A stretch of 5,037 nucleotides of DNA from a bacterium (GTDB lineage: Bacteria > Desulfobacterota > GWC2-55-46 > S146-80 > JALXFI01), in the NCBI GenBank assembly GCA_027069035.1, contig JALXFI010000283.1, positions 1 to 5,037 of the forward strand, written 5' to 3'. The first letter of the stretch is position 1, and each line of letters opens with the position of its first letter. The translations under genes were made by a program, and so were the position numbers. Under the pieces are notes generated by a model, which searched no databases, was not told the DNA's origin, and saw only the letters and a program-made list of their open reading frames with translations. Of this stretch, positions 1 through 5,037 are shown piece by piece.

Positions 1-668
1 ATTCTATGGTCTTTCCAAAACCGCTTGTTCCTATCGGAGAACGGCCTGTAGTTGATATTATCGTATGTCAACTTGTTTCCTATGGCTTTAAAGATATTGT
101 CTTGACAGTTGGTTACTTGGCAGAATTGATTCAGGCTTATTTCCAGAATGGAAACGGCAGAAGAGGGGATGTTGAACTTTCCTATTTCAAAGAAGATAAA
201 CCTCTTGGGACAGTAGGGTCCCTGAGTTCCATTCCCGATCTGAATGATACCTTTCTTGCAATGAACGGGGATATTCTTACGTCTATGGACTACTCAAAAC
301 TTCTTGCCTTCCATAAAGAAAAAGGTGGAATACTGACCGTAGGAATGTATAAAAAAAAGGTTTTCATTGATTTTGGGGTTGTTGAAACGGATAAGAGTGG
401 AGAGATTAAAGGATATATAGAGAAACCTGAGAAGGAATATAGGGTAAGTATGGGTATTTATGTGTTTGAGCCTGCTGTTTTGAATTATATCGAGAAAAAT
501 ACCTATCTTGATTTTCCTGATCTGGTAGTCCGTTTGCTTGAAAATGGTGAAAAGGTTGTCGGATGTCCTTCTGATGACTACTGGCTGGATATAGGCAGGA
601 AAGAAGACTACCAATCTGCCCAGAAGTTTTTTGAAAAACATAAGGATATGTTTCTGCGTGGCTCTTAG
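1..668 (+). CDS. Sugar-1-phosphate nucleotidyltransferase, 5'-truncated by the window edge
   Basis: This enzyme of the NTP_transferase (GlmU/RmlA/GCD1-like) family would transfer a nucleotidyl group from an NTP to a sugar-1-phosphate in the cytoplasm. The reading frame is open to the left edge and the first visible ATG (position 6) is not the start: it lies just before PKPLVPIG, which in the family follows the nucleotide-binding GGxGTR loop. About 20-25 N-terminal residues are therefore missing. Counting from that ATG, visible motifs are PKP with Lys5, the KPLGT loop at 65-69, NGD at 87-89 (Asp89, metal ligand), EKP at 139-141, MGIYVFEP at 149-156, and WLDIG at 193-197 (Asp195, second metal ligand). 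The protein ends shortly after the catalytic domain, with no beta-helix or CBS domain following. It resembles mannose-1-phosphate guanylyltransferase and PtmE-type enzymes; base and sugar specificity cannot be read from the sequence. It is followed after 25 bases by the aminotransferase. Confidence 0.9.
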   Translation, partial: SMVFPKPLVPIGERPVVDIIVCQLVSYGFKDIVLTVGYLAELIQAYFQNGNGRRGDVELSYFKEDKPLGTVGSLSSIPDLNDTFLAMNGDILTSMDYSKLLAFHKEKGGILTVGMYKKKVFIDFGVVETDKSGEIKGYIEKPEKEYRVSMGIYVFEPAVLNYIEKNTYLDFPDLVVRLLENGEKVVGCPSDDYWLDIGRKEDYQSAQKFFEKHKDMFLRGS

Positions 669-678
669 CTGTAGAAAT

Positions 679-685
679 AGGAAAG
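679..685 (+). promoter_or_regulatory. Ribosome binding site deciding the GTG start of the aminotransferase
   Basis: AGGAAAG lies 8 bases before the GTG at 694, in the 25-base gap after the nucleotidyltransferase stop. Its spacing supports 694 over the upstream in-frame TTG (631) and GTG (658), both of which lie inside the preceding gene and lack a well-placed Shine-Dalgarno sequence. Confidence 0.55.
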
Positions 686-693
686 ATAAGGGC

Positions 694-1845
694 GTGTGGA
701 AAGTACCCCTTTTTGATACGACCTTCAATGTTGATGAAGTGGCAGCAGTTGAAGGGGTATTGCGTTCGGGGTGGCTGACAATGGGAGAGACAACAAAGCA
801 TTTTGAAGAGCAGTTTGCTGAATTTGTCGGTGTCAGGCATGCAATAGCTGTCTCAAGCGGAACCGCTGCTCTATTACTTGCAAATCTTGCTCTTGGTCTT
901 AACCGTGGAGATGAGGTGATATGTGCATCGCTTAATTTTGTTGCAGGGGCTAATACAATACTTCAGGCAGGTGCCACGCCTGTTTTTGCTGATATTTTGG
1001 GGGAGAACAATCTTAATATATCTCCTGAGAGTATAGAGTCGAAGATTTCGGAGATGACAAAAGCAATACAGGTGCTTCACTATGGAGGTTTTCCATGCGA
1101 TATGGATGCGATTATAAGGATTGCCCGGGAAAATGGTCTTGCAGTGATTGAGGATTGTGCTCATGCACCGGGCGCTGAGTATAAGGGCAAAAGGTGTGGC
1201 GGCATTGGTGATGCGGGTTGTTTCAGTTTTTTTTCAAATAAGAATATGATAACTGGCGAGGGTGGGATGATTACGACAAATGATGATGAGATGGCAGAAA
1301 AATTAAGACTGCTCCGGTCTCACGGTATGACGAGTCTTACCATAGACAGATACAGGGGGCACTCTTTTTCATACGATGTCGTTATTCCGGGTCTGAACTG
1401 TCGCATTGATGAAATGCGTTCGGCAATGGGAATTGTTCAACTTGGCAGGCTTGAGGACAATAATAGGAAGCGTGAGTCAGTGTTTGATGAGTACAGGAAT
1501 AAATTGTCGAAAGTCTCTCAACTCAACCTTCCCTTTAGTAAATACCTCAATAGGTCTTCCTTTCATATTTTTCCGGTTATACTTGATAAGGAAGTCGAAC
1601 GGGAAGAGTTCATGTTATTTCTGAAATCCTGTGGAATCCAGACAAGCATCCACTACTCACCTGTGCATAGATTTAGTTATTATAGAAAGAAATTTGGTTA
1701 TAAGGAAAAGAGTCTGCCTAATACGGAGAATGTTGCAAAACGTTTGGTTACGTTGCCTTTGTATCCGACTATGAGCATGGAGGATGTATCGTTTGTCTGT
1801 GATACGGTTTTTGATTTTTTTAACGGAAAAGGTTGCTGCAAATGA
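694..1845 (+). CDS. DegT/DnrJ/EryC1/StrS family PLP-dependent sugar aminotransferase
   Basis: This is a fold-type I aminotransferase that typically moves an amino group from glutamate to a keto group on a nucleotide sugar, giving an amino-deoxy sugar. With the GTG start at 694 it is 383 residues, normal for the family, and begins with the characteristic VPLFDTTF...SGWLTMG segment. Visible motifs are SSGTAAL at 54-60 (PLP phosphate site), SLNFVAGAN at 79-87, EDCAHAPGA at 153-161 with Asp154 contacting the pyridine nitrogen, and SFFSNKNMITGEGG at 178-191, in which Lys183 is the expected Schiff-base lysine. The last codons overlap the deacetylase start by 4 bp. The context (NeuB downstream) fits a role like LegC, PseC or SpsC, but the keto position cannot be deduced. 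A sugar dehydratase that could supply a keto substrate is not in the window. A longer TTG-started form (631, 21 extra residues) is open but poorly supported. Confidence 0.93.
   Translation: MWKVPLFDTTFNVDEVAAVEGVLRSGWLTMGETTKHFEEQFAEFVGVRHAIAVSSGTAALLLANLALGLNRGDEVICASLNFVAGANTILQAGATPVFADILGENNLNISPESIESKISEMTKAIQVLHYGGFPCDMDAIIRIARENGLAVIEDCAHAPGAEYKGKRCGGIGDAGCFSFFSNKNMITGEGGMITTNDDEMAEKLRLLRSHGMTSLTIDRYRGHSFSYDVVIPGLNCRIDEMRSAMGIVQLGRLEDNNRKRESVFDEYRNKLSKVSQLNLPFSKYLNRSSFHIFPVILDKEVEREEFMLFLKSCGIQTSIHYSPVHRFSYYRKKFGYKEKSLPNTENVAKRLVTLPLYPTMSMEDVSFVCDTVFDFFNGKGCCK
1825..1832 (+). promoter_or_regulatory. Ribosome binding site for the PIG-L deacetylase
   Basis: GGAAAAGG ends 9 bases before the ATG at 1842. 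It sits inside the end of the aminotransferase gene and supports translational coupling through the ATGA overlap. It also argues against the in-frame TTG at 1833, which would begin immediately after it with no spacer. Confidence 0.5.
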
Positions 1846-2468
1846 ATATTCTGGCTGTGGGAGCACATTTTGACGATATAGAACTCGGTTGCTGTGGTAC
1901 ATTAATGAACCACGTGCTGCAGGGAGACAGAGTGACAATACTGGTTGTTACAAACTCTTCATATAAAAACCCCAATGGCGAAGAGATAAGAAATAGAAAG
2001 ACTGCTTACAGAGAAGGTCTTAAAGCAACCAGGATTATTGGCGCTGACTTGCGATGTCTGAATTATGATACCTTTAAAGTTTATTTTGATGAAAAACTTA
2101 CAAGTGAGATTACGCGCTATATTGAAGAATTGGACATTGATGTTCTTTACTGCCCATGGATTTATGACCTCCATCGCGACCATCAGTTGACTGCAAAGAG
2201 TGTTTTGATGGCAGGGCGTCATATAAAAAGATTTTTGATGTATAGGTGTAACTACTACGATACCGAGCGCCCTTTTCGTGGAAATCTCTATTCTGATATA
2301 TCGGCAGTTATCGACAGAAAAACAGAGGTAATCAAGGCTCATAAGTCGGAACTTGAGAGGGTAAGATATAAATGGCTTGATTTTTTTCTTAAACAGAATG
2401 AGAATGACGGGCAGAAGATAGGTGTTAAATATGCCGAATGTTTTGAAGTAGTGCGCTATCTGTTGTGA
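1842..2468 (+). CDS. PIG-L/LmbE family zinc-dependent N-deacetylase
   Basis: Members of this family hydrolyse N-acetyl groups from amino sugars (for example MshB, BshB and PIG-L itself) using one zinc ion. The protein is 208 residues, cytoplasmic by appearance, with no signal peptide. The N-terminal motif AHFDDIELGCCGT (residues 8-20) matches the family AHPDDxExGxGGT, giving His9 and Asp12 as probable zinc ligands and Asp11 as probable general base. HRDH at 111-114 matches the second motif: His114 is the likely third ligand and His111 the catalytic histidine, by analogy with MshB H144/H147. KAHKSE at 165-170 resembles the KxxHxSQ segment near the C-terminus of bacterial members. Phe10 replaces the usual proline and Cys18 the usual glycine, while all expected ligands are kept. 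The start overlaps the aminotransferase stop (ATGA) and the stop overlaps the WbqC start (GTGA). Substrate unknown; an N-acetylated intermediate of this pathway is the natural guess. Confidence 0.9.
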   Translation: MNILAVGAHFDDIELGCCGTLMNHVLQGDRVTILVVTNSSYKNPNGEEIRNRKTAYREGLKATRIIGADLRCLNYDTFKVYFDEKLTSEITRYIEELDIDVLYCPWIYDLHRDHQLTAKSVLMAGRHIKRFLMYRCNYYDTERPFRGNLYSDISAVIDRKTEVIKAHKSELERVRYKWLDFFLKQNENDGQKIGVKYAECFEVVRYLL

Positions 2469-3172
2469 GACCTGCTGTAAATAAAACTGCTGAAAATAAA
2501 CCGATTAAGACAATCACAATCCATCAACCTGATTTCTTTCCATGGCTTGGTTTTTTTGACAGGTGGCGGAGGAGTGACTTAATGATTTTGCTTGATGATG
2601 TCCAGTTTGTCCGTAGAGGATGGCACAACAGAGATAAGATAAAGACGCCGAAGGGCGCGTCATGGCTTACGGTGCCTGTTCTGAAAAAAGGTCGTTATGG
2701 ACAGGTTATTAAAGATGTGAAGATAGATTACACTTGCGACTGGCGCAGAAAACACCTGAAAACGATAGAGAGAAGTTACGCTAAAGCCCCGTACTTTGAA
2801 TCCTGTTTTGAAAAAGTAAGAAGCATCTATAAAAAAAAGCACACCTTCCTGATAGACCTGAATCTGGAGATAATTGGATATATTTGTTCAGAGATGGATA
2901 TTAATGTGCCCTACGTTTTTTCATCACAGTACAATATTAAAGAAGAAAAAAATCAGAGACTGAAGATACTTGTCAAACTTCATGGTGGAAGTGTGTATCT
3001 TACAGGCATTGGCTCCCGTAGCTATATTAAAGAGAGTGTTTTTTTGGAAGAAAATATTGAATTATGTTGGCATGAATTTACACATCCGGTTTACAGGCAA
3101 CTTCATGGAGAATTTATACAGGGTCTATCCGTTCTTGACTACCTGATGATGGGCCTGCATAAAAATTATTAA
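2465..3172 (+). CDS. WbqC-family protein
   Basis: This 235-residue soluble protein belongs to the WbqC-like family, found repeatedly in O-antigen, capsule and glycosylation loci but, as far as I know, without an established reaction. Recognisable family segments are HQPDFFPWLGFFDRW (20-34), DDVQFVRRGWHNRDKIKT (44-61), DWRRKH (92-97), the YLTGIGSRSYI block (178-188), and HPVYRQLHGEF (207-217) followed by LSVLDYLMMG (221-230). The conserved His, Gln, Asp, Trp and Arg residues suggest an enzyme rather than a structural protein. The GTG start at 2465 overlaps the deacetylase stop as GTGA; it is the only plausible start, since the next in-frame ATG (2582) would remove the HQP motif. I see no good Shine-Dalgarno sequence, so translation is probably coupled to the gene before. 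Its place between deacetylase and formyltransferase suggests a part in amino-sugar tailoring (inference). Confidence 0.88.
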   Translation: MRPAVNKTAENKPIKTITIHQPDFFPWLGFFDRWRRSDLMILLDDVQFVRRGWHNRDKIKTPKGASWLTVPVLKKGRYGQVIKDVKIDYTCDWRRKHLKTIERSYAKAPYFESCFEKVRSIYKKKHTFLIDLNLEIIGYICSEMDINVPYVFSSQYNIKEEKNQRLKILVKLHGGSVYLTGIGSRSYIKESVFLEENIELCWHEFTHPVYRQLHGEFIQGLSVLDYLMMGLHKNY

Positions 3173-3190
3173 TCTCATTATTCTCATTAT
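3173..3190 (+). repeat. Perfect 9-bp tandem duplication in an intergenic gap
   Basis: TCTCATTAT occurs twice in direct succession (3173-3181 and 3182-3190), starting at the first base after the WbqC stop codon. It makes up most of the 26-base gap before the formyltransferase. It looks like a slippage duplication and may change the spacing between the WbqC stop and the next start. No function is evident. Confidence 0.75.
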
Positions 3191-3198
3191 GGTTTCAA

Positions 3199-3852
3199 GT
3201 GAGTAAGAATTCACTCAAAATAACTATTCTGGTAGATAATCCAAAGTCGTGGTTAGTCACTTATGCCCTGCAGATACAGGATAAACTTTCGATGAGTCAT
3301 GATGTAAGTTTCTGCAACATGGCTGATAATGTTGAACAAGGCGACATACTTTTCCTTCTTGGTTGTACTTCTATTATCAAGCCGGAAATCCTGAAAAGGA
3401 ATCGTTACAATTTTGTTGTTCATGAAAGTGATCTTCCGAAAGGGAGGGGATGGTCGCCTGTAAGCTGGCAGGTTGTTGAAGGGAAGAATAAGATTCCTAT
3501 AATGTTGATTGAAGCGGCAGAAGCAGTTGACAGTGGTGATATATATTTAAGGGATTATTTTAGCCTTGATGGAACTGAACTCCTTGGGGAGATCAAGGAA
3601 AAACAGGGTAAAAAGACTGTAGAACTGGTACTTGATTTTATGAAGACCTGGCCTGATATAACCCCTGTATCTCAGAAGGGTAGTCCTCAGTATTACAGAC
3701 GTCGGACCATGGAAGACAACCGTCTTGAGATCGATAAAAGTATATCGGAAAACTTTAAATATCTTAGGGTTGCAGATAATGAGAAGTTTCCGGCATGGTT
3801 TGAAATAAAGGGGCAGAAATATATTCTTAAGATTGAAAAGGCGGATTTCTGA
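3199..3852 (+). CDS. Formyltransferase-fold protein (methionyl-tRNA/sugar N-formyltransferase-like)
   Basis: This 217-residue protein resembles the N10-formyltetrahydrofolate-dependent formyltransferases that act on Met-tRNA, GAR and UDP- or dTDP-amino sugars. The match includes IIKPEIL (59-65), VVHESDLPKGRGWSP (73-87), equivalent to the family NxHPSLLPxxRGxxP loop, and the EAVDSGDIY block (108-116) with Asp111 as the conserved aspartate. A C-terminal stretch, YYRRRTMEDN at 165-174 followed by YLRVADNEKFPAWF at 188-201, is typical of sugar formyltransferases and Fmt-like C-terminal regions. His75 and Asp111 are present, but the position of the catalytic Asn (two before His75) is Val73. I believe the VVHESDLP form marks a distinct subfamily in nonulosonic-acid loci rather than a damaged gene. 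The N-terminal domain is short compared with Fmt (about 310 residues). The GTG start at 3199 has no clear Shine-Dalgarno sequence but is well placed before KITILVDN. The likely role is N-formylation of an amino sugar. Confidence 0.85.
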   Translation: MSKNSLKITILVDNPKSWLVTYALQIQDKLSMSHDVSFCNMADNVEQGDILFLLGCTSIIKPEILKRNRYNFVVHESDLPKGRGWSPVSWQVVEGKNKIPIMLIEAAEAVDSGDIYLRDYFSLDGTELLGEIKEKQGKKTVELVLDFMKTWPDITPVSQKGSPQYYRRRTMEDNRLEIDKSISENFKYLRVADNEKFPAWFEIKGQKYILKIEKADF

Positions 3853-3861
3853 CGGTGACTT

Positions 3862-4902
3862 ATGGGTATTCAGAGTTTTAATCTGGGTGGTTTAAGGATC
3901 GGTCATAATGAACCGTGTTGTGTTGTTGCCGATATCGGGGCAATGTACGAAAACATTGATGGTATGAAAGCGCTGATCAAGGTTGTAAAGGATTCCGGAG
4001 CCGATGCGGTAAAAATACAGACCTATCGTGCCGAAACAATCGCTCTTCCTGATGCGGAATTTGAATTTGAAGACGGCACAAAGATGTCACAGTATGATTT
4101 TTTCAAGCAGTACGAAATATCTGAAGAAAACCATTATAAACTTTTTGCCTATGCTGCTGATCTTGGAATTCCTATTTTTTCTACACCAAGCAGTTATGAT
4201 GATGCTGATTTTCTTGAGAGTCTGGATGTGCCGGTCTTCAAGACCGGTTCAGATGATCTTACCAATCATCCCTTTTTAGAGTACCTTGCAAAGAAGGGAA
4301 AACCAATGATTGTTTCAACGGGGATGTCGACGCTGAAGGAAGTAGAAGATGCGGTGCGGGTTATTATAAGGGCAGGAAACAACAGGATTGTTCTGCTTCA
4401 TTGTACTGTCTCATATCCGGCACGGCCTGAACATGCAAATCTTAGAGCAATACAGTCTCTGCGAGAGGCATTCGGTTTGCCTGTGGGATACTCGGATCAT
4501 GTTCCGGGAATTCTTTCATCCGTACTTGCTGTAAACATGGGCGCCTGTCTGATAGAGAAACATCTCACCTTCGACAGGAGCCGGAAAAAACCTGATTATC
4601 ATGTTTCGCTTGAACCATCTGAGCTGAAAGAGTTGTTGAGACAGATAAGAAAGGTTCCTCTGCTGAGGGGATCGGCTGTAAAGAAGGTATGTCCTTCAGA
4701 AGAAAAGTGGAGGAGGAATGCAAGAAAGAGCCTTGTTGCAGCGCGTGACATTAAGATAGGTGAAATTTTACAAAAGGAGGATTTTAAGATAGTGCGGCCC
4801 GGTACGGGTATTCATCCGAAATATATTAAAGACCTTGCAGGCAAGAGGGCTCCGGGACCGGTAAGGAAAAATCAGATAATACCGAAGGATTTTATAGGAT
4901 GA
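3862..4902 (+). CDS. NeuB-family PEP-condensing synthase (sialic/legionaminic/pseudaminic-type) with SAF domain
   Basis: NeuB-family enzymes condense phosphoenolpyruvate with an N-acyl hexosamine-type sugar to form a nine-carbon 2-keto-3-deoxy acid, releasing phosphate. At 346 residues it has normal length: a TIM barrel (about 10-280) and a C-terminal SAF/antifreeze-like domain (about 288-346). By comparison with N. meningitidis NeuB, expected residues are present: Lys51 and Gln53 in VKIQTY, Lys127 in FKTGS, Tyr185 in VSYPAR, Ser211 and His213 in YSDH, His234 in IEKHLTF, Asp245 in KPDY, and Arg312 in VRPGTG. Departures are Asp24 for the usual Glu (ADIGAMYEN instead of AEIGxNHxG), Asp132 for Glu134, and Val183 for Asn184. 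The ATG at 3862 follows the formyltransferase stop by 9 bases; an in-frame TGA at 3856 blocks any earlier start, and GGTGA at 3854-3858 is a close, weak ribosome site. Sialic, legionaminic and pseudaminic synthases cannot be separated by eye, so no symbol is given. Confidence 0.92.
   Translation: MGIQSFNLGGLRIGHNEPCCVVADIGAMYENIDGMKALIKVVKDSGADAVKIQTYRAETIALPDAEFEFEDGTKMSQYDFFKQYEISEENHYKLFAYAADLGIPIFSTPSSYDDADFLESLDVPVFKTGSDDLTNHPFLEYLAKKGKPMIVSTGMSTLKEVEDAVRVIIRAGNNRIVLLHCTVSYPARPEHANLRAIQSLREAFGLPVGYSDHVPGILSSVLAVNMGACLIEKHLTFDRSRKKPDYHVSLEPSELKELLRQIRKVPLLRGSAVKKVCPSEEKWRRNARKSLVAARDIKIGEILQKEDFKIVRPGTGIHPKYIKDLAGKRAPGPVRKNQIIPKDFIG
4231..4247. repeat. 17-bp perfect inverted repeat inside the synthase gene
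   Basis: CCGGTCTT and AAGACCGG flank a single central C (4239). As RNA it could form a 7-bp stem with a 3-base loop. It covers the codons for PVFKTG, including catalytic Lys127 (codon 4240-4242), so protein coding constraint is the simplest explanation. No T-tract follows, so it does not look like a terminator. Confidence 0.5.
4884..4889 (+). promoter_or_regulatory. Ribosome binding site for the SpsF-like gene
   Basis: GAAGGA lies 9 bases before the ATG at 4899, within the last codons of the synthase gene. Together with the ATGA overlap it supports this start and coupled translation of the synthase and cytidylyltransferase. Confidence 0.6.
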
Positions 4903-5037
4903 GTTATCCGTCTTGTCAGACAGTTATTATTCTTCAGGCGCGAACAGGGTCTTCGCGGTTTCCTGGTAAAGTACTCGAAAAAATCAATGGTATTCCCATG
5001 CTTAGTTTATGTATTAGAAGACTAAAGAAGATCAGGG
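4899..5037 (+). CDS. SpsF-type cytidylyltransferase (CMP-sugar synthetase-like), 3'-truncated by the window edge
   Basis: Only the first 46 codons are present, and the frame is open at the right edge. The segment VIILQARTGSSRFPGKVL (residues 9-26) is the N-terminal nucleotide-binding signature of the SpsF/CMP-sugar nucleotidyltransferase group; Arg15, Ser18-Ser19, Arg20, Pro22 and Lys24 fit the QARxxSxRxPGK consensus. INGIPML (29-35) then corresponds to the usual GxPmL/I turn before a helix. NeuA proteins of the classical type usually read PARGGSKRIPxKN here, so this is closer to SpsF. The gene begins in a 4-bp ATGA overlap with the NeuB-type synthase. The expected role is activation of the synthase product with CTP to a CMP-sugar donor. 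The remainder, including any fused domain, lies outside the window. Confidence 0.85.
   Translation, partial: MSYPSCQTVIILQARTGSSRFPGKVLEKINGIPMLSLCIRRLKKIR

Noticed and set aside
6..8. ATG as the start of the nucleotidyltransferase
   Set aside because: The GGxGTR nucleotide-binding loop would be missing and the frame is open to the left edge, so the real start is outside the window.
631..693. Possible 21-residue N-terminal extension of the aminotransferase from TTG 631 or GTG 658
   Set aside because: It overlaps the nucleotidyltransferase, has no well-placed ribosome site and does not resemble the family N-terminus; GTG 694 has AGGAAAG at good spacing.
669..693. Possible promoter or terminator in the gap between genes 1 and 2
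   Set aside because: Only 25 bases, with no hairpin plus T-tract and no convincing -35/-10 pair; read-through is more likely.
294..840. Two long overlapping reading frames on the - strand opposite the nucleotidyltransferase and the start of the aminotransferase
   Set aside because: They lie opposite clearly conserved genes, show no family motif and have no ribosome site or context; they are chance open frames.
1833..1841. In-frame TTG as an earlier start of the deacetylase
   Set aside because: It directly abuts the GGAAAAGG ribosome site, whereas ATG 1842 has a 9-base spacer and the usual ATGA overlap.
351..3045. Homopolymer runs of 7-8 bases (A8 at 351 and 2831, T8 at 1227, T7 at 2551 and 3039) as phase-variation switches
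   Set aside because: Such runs are common in AT-rich coding DNA at Lys and Phe codons, are short for contingency loci, and all frames are intact here.
3189..3206. Very short reading frame (ATG to TAA, 5 codons) before the formyltransferase
   Set aside because: It is too short to be a gene and has no ribosome site; a leader-peptide role cannot be supported.
4028..4279. An 83-codon + strand frame inside the synthase gene
   Set aside because: It is out of frame within a strongly conserved coding region and has no recognisable motif.

Overview
The window is a tightly packed stretch of seven genes, all on the + strand, with nothing convincing on the - strand. The first gene is cut by the left edge and the last by the right edge. 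Together they look like part of an operon for a surface-polysaccharide sugar, most likely a sialic-acid-like nonulosonic acid (nine-carbon, 2-keto-3-deoxy sugar acid). The DNA is AT-leaning by eye (GC roughly low 40s percent), uses ATA isoleucine codons freely, and has 4-bp ATGA/GTGA gene overlaps, as expected of a bacterium (an archaeon is not excluded). No RNA gene or lineage marker is present, so I cannot name the organism. An environmental bacterium with a glycosylated flagellum, O-antigen or capsule would fit.

Layout: (1) 1-668, the 3' part of a sugar-1-phosphate nucleotidyltransferase; (2) 694-1845, a DegT/DnrJ/EryC1/StrS-type PLP-dependent sugar aminotransferase; (3) 1842-2468, a PIG-L/LmbE zinc deacetylase; (4) 2465-3172, a WbqC-family protein of unknown biochemical role; (5) 3199-3852, a formyltransferase-fold protein; (6) 3862-4902, a NeuB-family PEP-condensing synthase with a C-terminal SAF domain; (7) 4899 to the right edge, the N-terminus of an SpsF-type cytidylyltransferase. 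The largest intergenic gap is 26 bases, and three junctions overlap by 4 bp. I see no internal promoter or terminator, so the genes are probably co-transcribed from a promoter left of the window.

Working model (inference): a hexose-1-phosphate is activated by gene 1; a keto intermediate, made by a dehydratase that is not in the window, is aminated by gene 2; the deacetylase and formyltransferase (3 and 5) tailor an amino group, possibly exchanging acetyl for formyl; NeuB (6) condenses the resulting sugar with PEP; and the SpsF-like enzyme (7) makes the CMP-activated donor. WbqC (4), between deacetylase and formyltransferase, presumably acts in the same tailoring. The most unusual points are the substituted active-site motifs in NeuB, the formyltransferase that lacks the usual catalytic asparagine, and the combination of PIG-L, WbqC and formyltransferase next to NeuB and SpsF.
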